Positions 21,778 through 33,505 of a DNA stretch of 64,000 bases are shown here, one piece after another. The stretch is from assembly GCA_019321725.1 (NCBI GenBank), contig JAGSPU010000063.1, positions 1,178,001 to 1,242,000 of the forward strand. The letters run 5' to 3'. Position numbers and translations under genes: made by a program. Source of the stretch: Paulownia fortunei. Lineage: Eukaryota; Streptophyta; Magnoliopsida; Lamiales; Paulowniaceae. The notes under the pieces were generated by a model. It did not search any database, had not been told where the DNA came from, and was given only the letters and a program-made list of their open reading frames with translations. Position 1 is the first letter of the stretch. Each line of letters begins with the position of its first letter.

Positions 21778-22817
21778 ATGTGTTGTGTGAAAAGAGATTT
21801 GATCCTTTGTTTCTTGCTGATATATCTTCTGGCAGTCGAAAACCATGTAAGCAATGATCAAGTTCTAACAGCTCAATTTTTTCAGAATTATATGCTTACA
21901 TTATTGCATTATATTTTTGTTCATTAAAATGTTTTATTTGATGTCATAGTTTTATTTCTAACTAAAGCTGAGCAAGATTGGTTGTACAAGATCTTCTAAG
22001 TCAAAAACATGTTTGTCAGATTAAAGATATATATAATAGTATCAGAAATTGTTCAGGTTTTGCACATATATATATTAACCAGTACCAGTCTTTACCTTGG
22101 GCTAATTTTTGCAGGCAACAATCATTTTTTCCCCAGCTCCTCAGCCACAACCACCAGGCACATTCCCAATGGTAAGATTTCTTATAAGGGATCAGTCTAA
22201 GCCAAAAAAAAAAAAAAAATTAAAAAAAGAAAATCTTTTCTCATTTACTTTTTCAAGTTGCTTATCCTCTAGCTGTTTTTGTGTTCACAGTATGGTATAA
22301 CTCCTGGCAGCCTTCAACCTCAGGGTAAGAATAACCACCACCCCTATCTCCACAAGCATGATTTGTAAGTAGCTATACAGGTTTCTCTTCCGAGGTTCAA
22401 GAAAGATTACAACCATTCATGTGGTTTGGTTTTCACGTGTTGTATACCGTGTACATATGAGTCGGGGGTTGACAGGACAGTTCTCTCAACTCCATAAAAT
22501 TTTTAAATTTAATATATAAATTTGTTGAATTTTCAAACTTTATCTCCTGTGAAAATATTTCTTTGACTATTATTATTAAGAAAAAAAATTTAATCTGTGT
22601 TGAAGGCATAAGTATGGTGTAAGTATTTGTGACAGAGTGTGGGGCGCGGTGCACGGTTAGATGCTCGAAAACAGCATTCAAGAAGCCATGTATGTTTTTC
22701 TGTCAGAAATGCTGTGCGAAATGCCTGTGTGTGCCCCCAGGCACTTATGGGAACAAGCAGTTCTGCCCTTGCTACAATAACTGGAAGACTAAGAGAGGAG
22801 GACCTAAGTGCCCTTGA
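21778..22817 (+). CDS. GASA/snakin-type gibberellin-regulated cysteine-rich peptide
   Basis: Four coding exons inferred from frame and consensus sites: 21778-21846, 22115-22171, 22291-22324 and 22636-22817; together 342 nt, 113 aa. Residues 1-23 begin MCCVKRDLILCFLLIYLLAV, a secretion signal. A short Pro-rich linker follows (SPAPQPQPPGTFP). The last 60 residues are a GASA domain with 12 cysteines, from ECGARC to GGPKCP, including CCAKCLCVPPGTYGNK. GASA/GAST1/snakin peptides are secreted, gibberellin-responsive and act in growth or defence. The variable linker split over tiny exons and the conserved last exon fit the family's gene structure. The member number cannot be assigned from here. Confidence 0.92.
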
Positions 22818-25093
22818 TTATAAATGTTTCATGCTTTTTGATCCACCCTTTTTATGTTCTTCTATTTGTAGCGTGTATTTATTTGATCTATGGGTTTACT
22901 TACAATAGATGATCCTGTGTATGTTTTTGGATTTAATTTTAATGTCTTGATTCTAAAATCTAATTTTGAACAACTAGCATATTGTGGGTGAGTTCGGCAA
23001 AATATGTTAGGGGCATATTTGGTAAGTTAGTTATAATATTTATGAGAATTTGGTGATTGATATGTTTCGAAGAATTGAAGGGGGCAAAGTGATGTAATGG
23101 AAAACTCGAGGGGCATTTTCTTAATTGGAGATAATATAAGGGGATAAAAAAGAATTAACCTGAAAAAATTAGTGTCTCTTATCAACTAATGTATTTTCTT
23201 AGTATTATTCAATCAAATGTGCAAAAAAAGATTGACTAAATTTTATATAATATTTCTAATTAAAAAGAATTAAAATTGTGTTTGGACGCGAAAGAATTTA
23301 AATTTGAAAGAAGGATTTGAAAAATTAATAATCAAATTACTTCATATTATGTGAATTTTAAAATCACCACGTGTGACTCAAAAAATAATTTAAAATAAGA
23401 GTATAAAAATTTAAAATTTAATATAAATTTATTATGATACAAAATTCAATAGCATCAATTATAAATTTAACATTATAAGCGCTAAATCCATTAATCAAAG
23501 CCTAAATTAACTAGTCAATAGCATCAATTAGTTTATAATTTTGAAATGGAGAGAATACTATTTATTTCTCATTTTTATATGTATATACCATGGTGACCGT
23601 GATTTGCATGCTTCTGATGGCCGGCTATGAAATCTAAAGTGGGACATAATTGTCAAAAGTCAACTCCACTAGTGATAATAGCTGTACATCAACCACAAAA
23701 ACAGTCAAGAACACAAAGTCTCAAAAACAGAAAAGGTTTCATTGACCATTTTAAGGAATATGCTTCAACCTCATTTTATGTGAAATAGATGTACTGTTTT
23801 TGGTCTACTAATGACCGTAAAATTACAGGGGTGAGTGATTTTTATTATCCATTCTTTCTAAATTCAACCTTTTTGTTTGTTTAGTGATTTTATTTTTAAT
23901 AAAAATAGTTAAAATATTTAAATATGATAGGATTCACGTCTTTTTATATGGGTCTCAACCTGATCCAACTTCACGAATTGTTAATTATACTGACATTCGT
24001 ACATTAGATCTATTATATAATGACATTTGTACTAATAATGAGGAGTCACGCCTATGTCTCAACGTCTATCATTAGTTTTCACTTGGCTCGTTATAAGACA
24101 ATTGATATTTCTAACTTAATTCTTTAATTTAATTTTAATTACCTAAAAATATCGACCTAATTTTAATATTTGAGGACTTTAACCCGGACGACCGACTAGC
24201 CTAACATTTGTTCCAACAAATACAAAGGCAACATATGAGTTCTCTTGAGATTCGTAATGCTTAAATTGGACTTGAAATAAAATAATAAATAATTTTGCAT
24301 GTAAATCCAATTTTATTAAACTACTCAATTTATACTCCATCCATTGTTAAAAGTGAAGAAAGTTAGAAAATTTATGGGATTAAAGTCTATCATTTAGAAG
24401 TATTTATTATTTTTTAGTATGCCGTAAATCAATGGTCTATTATGTCATCTTGTACCCATTCATAGTTGAATGAGGTAGATTATTGATGAATTTATTTATG
24501 TATCGTGTGAGAACACCTAAAATTATTAGAAAAGTCTTTGAAATTGGTAAATTTTTAACATAAAATTGGATGTGACAATTAATTGCATTGATACAACTAC
24601 CAAATGCAAAATTCAGAGAGTGGGTAGAAAAATTTGCACGCCAAGATTCATCCTATTCTTCAAGGTAGGTACTTCGAATATTCTCTCCCTCGTGGAACAT
24701 GTGGTAGTCCATAATCTTTATTATTAATTTCTCAGAGTGTACGAATCTTTCTCGGTCAATCTCAATCTTTCTAGAAAAGCTGTTCATCAAAAACTAGAAA
24801 AACCAAAGAAAAATTAATGTAATCAACTGCAAATGCTTCAAAGAAAAAATATATATATAACTGGACATAAATTTCTTGGCATAAAAAATAAAAAGAAAAA
24901 AGAAAAGCCTCAATGAAAATAAAAATTGGACCAAAAAACAGTATATTGCATAACAATCATCACTTTGCTTTGAGAGGCCTTTACAAAACTCTTAGGCCTC
25001 TCCAATATTTTGTATCCAACAGATACACATAAAAGTCTATCCAATAACTCTTGAACAAACTATTTTATTGATATATATATATATAGTAAATAT
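22818..25093. other. Intergenic, AT-rich
   Basis: The first 100 bp or so are the likely 3'UTR of the GASA gene. About 24950-25090 is the probable 3'UTR of the first small-protein gene, since it resembles the corresponding region near 28270-28390. No gene seen between. Confidence 0.5.
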
Positions 25094-25339
25094 TTAATTT
25101 TGCTTATGAATGATGGGAGCATAGGCTACTGATGAAGAAGGAATTGCTTTTACAATCTTGCCCTTGCTGGTGAGGGAATTGGGCTGCTTCGAGTCCTCCG
25201 AGTTGTCGATCTTGACTAGGGAAACTTGCCGTGTAGGGTTATCTCCTCCGCCTCCGGTGGTGGTGGCGGCGGCCGCCGCCGATTGTTGGAGAGGGAACAA
25301 GAAATCAGTTGGAAAGAATTTGTATTGAAGTCCAGCCAT
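25094..25339 (-). CDS. Small plant protein, MAGLQYxFFPTDF family, copy 1
   Basis: Encodes 81 aa, MAGLQYKFFPTDFLFPLQQS at the N-terminus, an Ala/Thr/Gly-rich variable middle and the C-terminal block KAIPSSSVAYAPIIHKQN. The frame stays open upstream to 25381, but that end is TTG, so ATG at 25339 is the start. TATAAATA at 25458..25451 places the transcription start near 25425, with no earlier ATG. No signal peptide, membrane segment or known domain. The N- and C-terminal blocks are shared with the copy at 28402. I recall similar small uncharacterised proteins in other plants but know no assigned function. Confidence 0.8.
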   Translation of the reverse strand: MAGLQYKFFPTDFLFPLQQSAAAAATTTGGGGDNPTRQVSLVKIDNSEDSKQPNSLTSKGKIVKAIPSSSVAYAPIIHKQN

Positions 25340-25450
25340 AGAATTTTTGAAAGAGTTTAGGTGAGAGAGGTTACTAGACAAGGGATTGATACAGAGAGCA
25401 ATGTTTTTGAGGCCCTTTTGGTTGGTTTATAAGTGCACTAACCTTTCATG

Positions 25451-25458
25451 TATTTATA
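25451..25458 (-). promoter_or_regulatory. TATA box of small-protein gene copy 1
   Basis: TATAAATA on the minus strand, about 112 nt upstream of the ATG at 25339. The equivalent element occurs at similar distances upstream of copies 2 and 3. Confidence 0.6.
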
Positions 25459-28401
25459 GAGCCACAAATAGGCATGTGATGGTATCTTCAACTAACAAAA
25501 CCTAAAGTCAAATTTTATTTTTCCTTTTTCTTTATGGTCCTTTTTTTATTTATTATTATTATTATACACTTGGGAATATTCTGGTCCATGCAGTGAAGGG
25601 AAAATTTATACTTTTTTTGTTCTGTAAGTTGGTGTATTCTCAATTTGGGACCTTTATTTGTCTAATTATTAAATTTGGTCCATTATCCTGTGACTCAATA
25701 GTAACTTGGGTCTTTTTAATAAAAAAATATTCAAATTTTGGTCGAAAAATTCAAGATTTAAGTGAAGTATTACCAAATGAAGAGAAAATTAGGCGAGTGA
25801 TGACATGGCATGCCTTAATTTCAATTTTTATGTTCTTTTTTATTTTTTAGGATGACATGGGTGAAATTGTCTTTTGTTATTTACAATTTTTTCATATTGA
25901 AATTCATGTTTGTTTTTTTTTAATTATTATTATTGTGTACTTGGGAATATTGTGTTCCACACAGTGAATCTACTCTATATATATGACAAAAAACGATCGG
26001 AGTGGGGGTTCAAATTCAGGTAGGAACCTGCAACTGAATTTCGGTATGAAATAATCACTTTGAGTCGGTTTTTGTGCGCAAAAATATACAGTCGGTGAAG
26101 GGCACCTGGAATCTAATCAATGCATATTTCGCAATTTAACCCTCCAAGGTTCTAAATATAAGGGTTTTGGAGGTACAATATTTAATTTGATGAAGTTTGG
26201 TACCGAGTATAAAAAAAAATAAAAAAATCACTTCAAATAAATAGCAATAATATAATTAACTTGATGCCATTTGAATTTAAATAAACCATGAATTCATGAT
26301 GATGTGTTGGAGAGGCACTTTTATACAAGTATATTTTAATTGTCTAGATGTGTGATTTTGGCAAAGTCTAGTCATTGCTTTCATCATCTTATTTATTTTA
26401 ATTCTAATTGATATTGCATTATTGATTTATAAATGGTCCCTTTAGAGACAAGTTGAGAATGAATAACATAATCTTGAGTATAATTAATGTTTGAGGCCAT
26501 TGTGCTTAGTGAGTGTTACAGTTAGTTAAAGAATGTATGAGTTTAATAGTAACTTGAAAGATACCAAGTTGTCTTGAAGAGTTTTGGCATTGATTTGTTA
26601 TAAAATCTGTTTAATTTTTGTTAATTGTCATTGTCATGAAAGTTGATTCTGTTTTAAAGATACATTTAACAGAATGATGAGTTTTTGTTTTTTTTTTCAA
26701 TTTTTGAGAAGACAATTTATAACATCAACATGTCAATATGTTACTATCAATCTAGGAATATATATCGAAATTTGGATTCGCTTCGTTTGAGGCTGATTTT
26801 TAAATTTATAGAAGTATATGGGATTGGTTTTGAAAAATAAAAAATAAAAATTTTAGTAGTGTTATTTTAAAATTTTTTTTTTATATTTTAAAATCATAAA
26901 ATTAATTTAACAGGCCTAAATCGAACCGACGAGTCGTTGCGGGTTTGGATCCAAATCCAATGATGGTAGGGTGAATATTAAGTTTTGAACAAAATTTTTT
27001 TAAACTAATAAATAATACTTTATTTAATGTAAAAAAACTGTTACAATAATAAACTACCCGGAAAATTTAGTCGACCTCGATTTCAAAATCTCTAAAATCT
27101 TGAAACAAAATCATGAGAACTGGGTTTATAATTTTTTTTTCTTCTCGAACTAATTCTAAAATTCGACATAATGAACATTAGGGTCTCATTTAGCTAGCCT
27201 ACGGTTTTGTTTGCTCGATAATCCTAATTTTTAAGTTAGAAAAATCATCGCTTTTAAAATATAAATTGGGTTGAACAAATAAATAATCATCTAATTTCTT
27301 GAACCCTCGCAGTTACAGAGTACTTGATTTGTAATTTCAAGAAGTTTGTTCCCAAAAAAGAACTCATTTGAGCCAATCCAATTTATTTATTGATGGATTG
27401 TTTTTATTGTATTTTGGTCCTTTGGTGTTGCTCAAATTTCAGTTTAGTCCCTAAAGTTTTAACACTTATTTGTTTTCAAGAACAGAAACTCGGAAGATTA
27501 AAAACCTAGGAGTTTTCTTCTTGTTATTAGCTATTTATAGTTTATAGATGTGAAACTCCGAAAATTATGTCCATGCCAACAAATCGTATTAGAAGGACCA
27601 TTTTACTTTTTCTTTGAAAGCTTAGGGTGCAATTTAACATTTAATAAAAAAATCATGACCAAAATGAAAATCACCCCTAGAAATTACTTCTAAGAGACAA
27701 GAGCAAGAATATCCCAAACTCAAGGACTATATCTAGATTAAACTAGTCCACAAATTTCACTAGTAAAATATGTAGGAATTCTTGAATCATGAACAATAAT
27801 ATGATACCATTTTCAGACTAAAGAAATTTTCAGAAATAGAAAGATGGATTGTGGACAAAGGGTTTTGCATATGTCAGAAATCCACTAGTCGAACAATTTC
27901 ATTGTTCATAATAAGAAAAAATAGTGTTGAGGTAACGCCATGAATAGGACCCCAATCAAAACATAATCAACAGATCCAAAATGCAATCGTATAAGTAAAA
28001 AAAAATTGAATGACTATTGGATGTGTTCGAAAGGTTAGGAGTTGATTTATAAGTAATTCTTGATTTTCAAACTTTTCTATCCAGATGATCAGTACAAGAT
28101 CAAATAAAATAGGAAACAGATAATATTTAGTGGTAATAACATTTTACCTCAATCTCTTGAAGATATAAGCTCTTCGATTATTCAACAAAAAAAAAAAAAA
28201 ACAATTAAGAAGCCAAGAATCTGGCAAAATTTGTACATAATTTTACAACGGATCATACATAGTTGTGATTATCAATTGTAGAAGTCTTTGTAAAACAATT
28301 AGGCCTCCACAATTTTTATATTACACTAAAAAGACAAAAAGAGTAAACCTTTGTAAATGACTCCTAAACAAGTCTTATTGGACTGGCTTGTTCCTATTGA
28401 T
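25459..28401. other. Intergenic, AT-rich
   Basis: Contains a short direct repeat (TTATTATTATT...TACTTGGGAATATT, near 25552 and 25928) and long AT-rich stretches. About 28270-28390 is the likely 3'UTR of small-protein copy 2. No gene recognised. Confidence 0.5.
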
Positions 28402-28623
28402 TTAATTATGCTTGTGAATGGGAGCCAAGGCGACAGATGAGGAGGAGGTTGCTTTGAGACTTTTGCTGATCACGGCGGCGATGGTTTCTGGGTCGTCGGT
28501 TTCGTCGGCCTTCCGGGGTTGTAGAACAGGGAGTTGCTGGTGGCTGCTGCCGTCTCTGGCGGTGGTCTGCGGAGGAGGAAACAAGAAATCTGTTGGGAAG
28601 AAATTGTATTGAAGTCCAGCCAT
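28402..28623 (-). CDS. Small plant protein, MAGLQYxFFPTDF family, copy 2
   Basis: Encodes 73 aa: MAGLQYNFFPTDFLFPPPQT, a hydrophilic variable middle (DETDDPETIAAVISK) and the C-terminal block KATSSSSVALAPIHKHN. A TATAAATATAAG element at 28703..28694 lies about 75 nt upstream. It is closest to copy 1, sharing both ends of the protein and the 3'UTR words AGGCCT and TTGTAAA. No known domain. Confidence 0.8.
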   Translation of the reverse strand: MAGLQYNFFPTDFLFPPPQTTARDGSSHQQLPVLQPRKADETDDPETIAAVISKSLKATSSSSVALAPIHKHN

Positions 28624-28693
28624 GAAAAGTAGTTGGTATAGAGGACTAGTTATGTTTGTTGTTTCTGTATTGGTGGAGCCTTAGGATTTCACT

Positions 28694-28703
28694 TATATTT
28701 ATA
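28694..28703 (-). promoter_or_regulatory. TATA box of small-protein gene copy 2
   Basis: TATAAATATA on the minus strand upstream of the ATG at 28623. Confidence 0.6.
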
Positions 28704-29988
28704 GAGTGTTTGTGAGAGGTGTAAATGAAATTTAGGTAGCTGTGAAATTTAGCTTATTTCCCCAATGAAAAGAGTTAGAAACAAGGTTTTTGAGTTTGTA
28801 TTTATTTGAAAGTAACTTAAAATATGTCAATTTGTAAGTACTTTACCTAAATGTATGAGGATAGGATTTGAGTTAAAAAATTCTCTATTTTAATATCTTG
28901 TTTTATTTTAAAATTATGTTACGACTTATATAATTAATATTAATTATATATTTAAAAAATATTTTATACACTTAACCTGTCTTAAAATATAAGATTCGTA
29001 TTGGGTTTAACGAGGTTTAATATTTACTTTTAACATATTCACTTTTTTATTTTGAAATTTGTACTTTTTTTTAGAGTTTGTTCCTGTCCATATATTGTAA
29101 TCCACCAACCCTTAAAAAAGGAACAAAAAACCTTGATTACATGGATTAACTTAACTTAAAGTATGATTAAACTGATTTTTTTTTTCCTTAAATAATATGG
29201 GTTTGCTAGCTGCGCATGAATCATGACGTGCTTGAGAAAATCTCTTTCTTTTCTTTATTTATTATAATGGTTGCCCACATTGACCACATGATTGAGATGG
29301 GCAATAACATGTGAGCCATAGAATTGCACTATGTTTTCTTTAAGAAAATATCTTTCACTTAAATTTGAGTATGCTAAGTTTATGTCTTAATTAAAATGTT
29401 TTAAAGTTCACAATTAAATAGTCTACTTTATTACAAATAGTAACTAAACTTCCAACTTTCGTAAATATTTTTTATTTTATTTTTTTAAGAAGGATACTCG
29501 TTAATTGTTCAACTATTAATAACTAAATTCATAATAAATAAAATTATAAGTACAAGAGTTTACCAACATGCTACATTGGCTCGTCTAACCATGATTAAAT
29601 GTAATCGACTATATAAAATGAAAAAAAATCTTTTTCAGCAATTATTACTTAAGATGGAAACTAAAATTAGTGGGAGAGGGGCAACAATTCGTAAATAAGT
29701 TTTTATATAACACCTCATTCTTATTACATTTTCGATAATGAAAAAAAAAATAAAAAATCAAAATGTCATTTTCGATTGTAAATATATATTAGATTAGAAA
29801 ATTGTACAATTACGAACCATATGGCATAAAATTATCAATAAATTGGTCGACAGACTAAGTAAGATTAAATTCTTAATTATTCCTTTCTTTTCTAAAACAT
29901 AGGCAACATCAGAATTTGGAATAATTAATACACATTGGATAAAGGCTGCTAACTTGATGGCTTTGTGAATAAAAAAAAAGCCCAACAA
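28704..29988. other. Intergenic, AT-rich
   Basis: No gene seen. The minus-strand frame 30075..29794 at its end overlaps the GCCCA cluster and is not a convincing protein. Confidence 0.5.
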
Positions 29989-30232
29989 AAGTCTATGCCT
30001 TTTAGGCCCGAAAGCTGAAATGAGGTAAGCCCATAACTCATAAAAGTCATGCCCATTTTGTTTTAAGGGCCACAAAAGCTATATTTGAGATAGGCCCATC
30101 AAGTCAACAGGCCCACGGACCACCACAAGCCATGTCCATTCTGTTTTCCCACTTTCTCCTAATTCCTCTAGCATTCGATGATCTAAGAATGGGCACTAAA
30201 GCCCATCAAGTGGGCATGTTAATAAGCCCATT
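29989..30232. promoter_or_regulatory. Cluster of GCCCA / GGCCCA elements
   Basis: About ten GCCCA, GGCCC or TGGGC words lie within 240 bp, at about 29990, 30004, 30030, 30050, 30091, 30109, 30200 and 30225. GGCCCA (site II/TCP-type) motifs mark promoters of ribosomal and mitochondrial genes in plants. No ORF with support starts next to it, so a promoter role is inferred; a decayed promoter or a non-coding transcript is possible. Confidence 0.35.
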
Positions 30233-30848
30233 ATTAGCCACTCTTCCCTCGATATTTACTCGACTCAAATTCGAATTAATTAGTAAAAATAATAATAATA
30301 TATATATAATTATTTTTATTAAAAAAAGATATTCAATCAACTTGATTATTGAATCTCGACTTGATTAATAAAAATAATAATAAAATAAATATAAAAAATA
30401 TCAAATTACTCAAACTCGTATTTTGTTGGATTAAAAATCGATCTCGATAAGTTTGCCTTTATCTCATTTACAATCTTTCTTGTTTTAAGTATATGCGGAT
30501 ACCGCGGAAGCAATTTAATGTCACAAAACAATGATTTATAATTATTATTTAACAAAATCTAACAATTCATTTTGACATTCATGAGAAACAAAATAAATAA
30601 ATAAATAAAACTGCACAGTGATTAGGGTCCATGAAACCCGACATCCTGAAGTAAATTTCTCCCATTACAATAAAAAAAATTAATGACATGTTGTAAAAAA
30701 AAAAAGCATTTAACAAGAACTAATTAAATGTAATATATTATTAACAACTACTGCAAAAGACACCAAAGAAGAACCAACTAACTCTTTGAAAACTCATCGG
30801 ATTAGAACAACCTCATGAATCAAAATATTGGGCCTAAACCTCTCAGGA

Positions 30849-31130
30849 TCACTTGTATAATACATTCCTTTTGCTTGCTACCTTCTGCGTAGGAATGTGG
30901 CTTATCGTCAGTGCTGGAAATTTGACAACCTTGTAACTGCGGGAATTTTTATCTGCGGCGACCTCAGCTGCACTTTTCAGGTGTGCATCATCCGCATCTG
31001 TTTCGTCGTCGATTGGGCGTTCGACGGGTGCAAGTCCTTGATGTTGACGGTGAGTAGTGGCGGTGGTGTTGGGTGGTGGCGTTGGGTAATAGAAATCAGT
31101 AGGAAAGAAGTAATATTGCATGCCAGCCAT
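30849..31130 (-). CDS. Small plant protein, MAGxQYxFFPTDF family, copy 3 (diverged)
   Basis: Encodes 93 aa: MAGMQYYFFPTDFYYPTPPP, then Thr/His/Gln-rich and acidic segments (DDETDADDAH) and a basic C-terminus ending KVASKRNVLYK. The N-terminal signature is conserved with copies 1 and 2, but the SSSVAxAPIHK block is replaced. A CATAAATATACC element at 31263..31254 stands in the TATA position. Longer and less similar than the other two, so it probably split off first. Confidence 0.75.
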   Translation of the reverse strand: MAGMQYYFFPTDFYYPTPPPNTTATTHRQHQGLAPVERPIDDETDADDAHLKSAAEVAADKNSRSYKVVKFPALTISHIPTQKVASKRNVLYK

Positions 31131-31526
31131 GTCTGCAAAACGTATTGTGAAATAAGGAGAGATTTAATTTGGAGAAGAAGATCTTCGGTTTGTGGAGGTT
31201 TTTGGTTCGAGAATTTTCGTGACTTTGGGGTTTTTAATGTTGATGGCCGATGGGTATATTTATGAGGAAACCTTTTCCTAAGAGAAATAGTAGAAGAAAG
31301 TTTGAAGAGTTTAATATTTTTTGAGGCTTGGGCTCTACGCAAAGGTTAGAGCACATTGAATTGACGTCAAATTGATTTGAGGAAGTCCATGTACCAGCCA
31401 AATTCTTGACATTAATAGAAAATAGAAGCTTCCAATGTTGTGTTGAAAGTTTGGACTTCCTAGGATTGCTAATACTATATTTGATTTTGGTCCAATTATA
31501 AAAAAGTTCCTAAAGAACACGTTATG

Positions 31527-32012
31527 TTTGGTTTTATTTTCTCCTTTTTTTTTTTTTTTTTTTTTGGGAGACGTAATATGTGTTTGTTATTTTTATGTTT
31601 TTGGAATAATTTTTAAAATATTAATTATTTATTATAATATTTCAATAAATATATATTTTACTATGTCTCACTAACTAAAATACATTGTTATTTTGTTGTG
31701 ATTTGTGTAAGACATTTTCAATTATAAATGTTTTATCAATATATATATATATTTTGTTGTGATTTGTGTAAGACATTTTCAATTATAAATGTTTTATCAA
31801 TATATATATATATATATTGATAAAACATTTATAATTGAAAATGTCTTACACAAATCACAACAAAATAACAATGACAAAATTTCTATCCATGAAAATATGT
31901 TCTAAAATATATTATTTTATTTTTTTTCATAAAAATACTAAACACATTTTTATTCTCTATAAATGTTCGAATTAGAACGCTCCCGAAAATGGCTAGAAAT
32001 AACACCAAACGA
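31527..32012. mobile_element. Small terminal-inverted-repeat element with nested palindrome
   Basis: Left end GTTTGGTTTTATTTTCT and right end AGAAATAACACCAAAC are inverted repeats with one or two mismatches, about 485 bp apart: MITE-like. Inside, a 54 bp unit (31687-31740) is repeated directly (31750-31801) and then inverted (31816-31870) around a TA run, forming a long perfect hairpin. A related element lies at 58670-59060. Target-site duplication not found. Confidence 0.6.
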
Positions 32013-33505
32013 AAGGCAAAATTTTTATACATTGAAATATAATTCCTAAACAAGACATGAACAATGCGTTTTTAGGTGGCTCATCCCGACTTAGGTTCGA
32101 TCGGATTATGATTTTAAGTTGTGGAGTGTTGATAAAGATCATGTGGTATGCTAAGATTTCGATATACCTATATTTTGTGATAGGTTTATGTGATATATTC
32201 CTATAAATATTTGTATTTTTATTTTGGACTCTAAAATTTAGAACTTTCTTCAGATTTTTTTGACCCATTTGACTTGACCATAACAGTGTTTTTATTAGGC
32301 CATCCAGATCCTAACCGGTTCATGTGGTTTAATACTATTAGGATCTCATTAATTAATCGAGCCCAAAATACGTTGATTAATATTAATTTTTGACTAAATT
32401 CCAACTTGGGAAAGAAAGTAGGATATTTATGTAAGATTCAACATTGGCTGTTTTGCATTTTAAATTGAAGTTGGTAAATTTTTTTCTACAATTTATTAAA
32501 CCAAGAAAGTATTGGATATACTAAAAATATTCTGGTAAAATTATGAAACCATTGAGGTCATTGTTGCAAATGGCTAATGGCTAGACAGACGTTAACGTTG
32601 CCACGACCATCAATCGGATCCCAACATCGATCAGAGTAGTGTTTGGTACGAGGAAAGGAAACAAAGTTGTATATATTTATATATTTATAAGTAGCAATTA
32701 ATTCACACTTTTTCCGTGGGCATTCGGTCGGATTGTTGTTTTTTTTTTTTTTTTTTCTCCTAAGTTGAATTTTAGGTTACCCAAAACTCCATGTTAACAA
32801 AACAGGTCGATTATCAGGTAATAAAATACAACCCGGCCCTAACTGTCCAAACCCGACAATAGGCGACCCGCACCCACACCTACTTTTACGGCAAAACATA
32901 GGAAAATGAAGTACTGATAAAAATGTCAATGAAGCTTCATCATTTACATCAAACCAAATATCAAATCATTATATTTTTCAAATACATACACGGACATAAG
33001 AATTTACAGAAAGGTACCATAATTGCTTCAATGGGGTACAAATAATGCAATCCATACCAGAAAGAATAAAAGAAACATGCTCTATACTCCCTAGCAAAAT
33101 TCTGAGGCAACATATATAATGACCTGCATCAATACGCTTATTGACAAAATCTGCAATTTGCTTTGCCCGAGTCGCGAGACTTTGTTCTTAGAGAATCTGC
33201 ATTGAAGAATATGGAGTTATGAATTTTAGAAGTATAGAATCTGCAGATTAATCATGGACTACTAAAATCCCAGTTGCTGCCATTTTCACTGTTAACATAC
33301 ATTGACAATAGTCTCTTATTATGAAGGCAACTGAGAGATAAGACCAATATATGAAAGTGGATGGTAAGTTCAATAGACCGCCAAACTTTCTTGCCAAAAG
33401 AAAACAGGTCTGAAATGAGTAAACCACATACATTGATGACTATAAATATCATAAGGCATACCTTCAAAAACAGCATCAGATGGTAACTAGGAACCTTTAG
33501 TATGT
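32013..33505. other. Intergenic and 3' flank of the PICBP-like gene
   Basis: AT-rich with T runs. The last few hundred bases before 33506 are probably the 3'UTR of the minus-strand gene, possibly with a 3'UTR intron. The short frames 33248-33433 and 33252-33509 are not supported as genes. Confidence 0.5.

Noticed and set aside
25340..25381. N-terminal extension of the first small protein
   Set aside because: The extended frame starts at TTG; ATG at 25339 matches the start of both paralogues.
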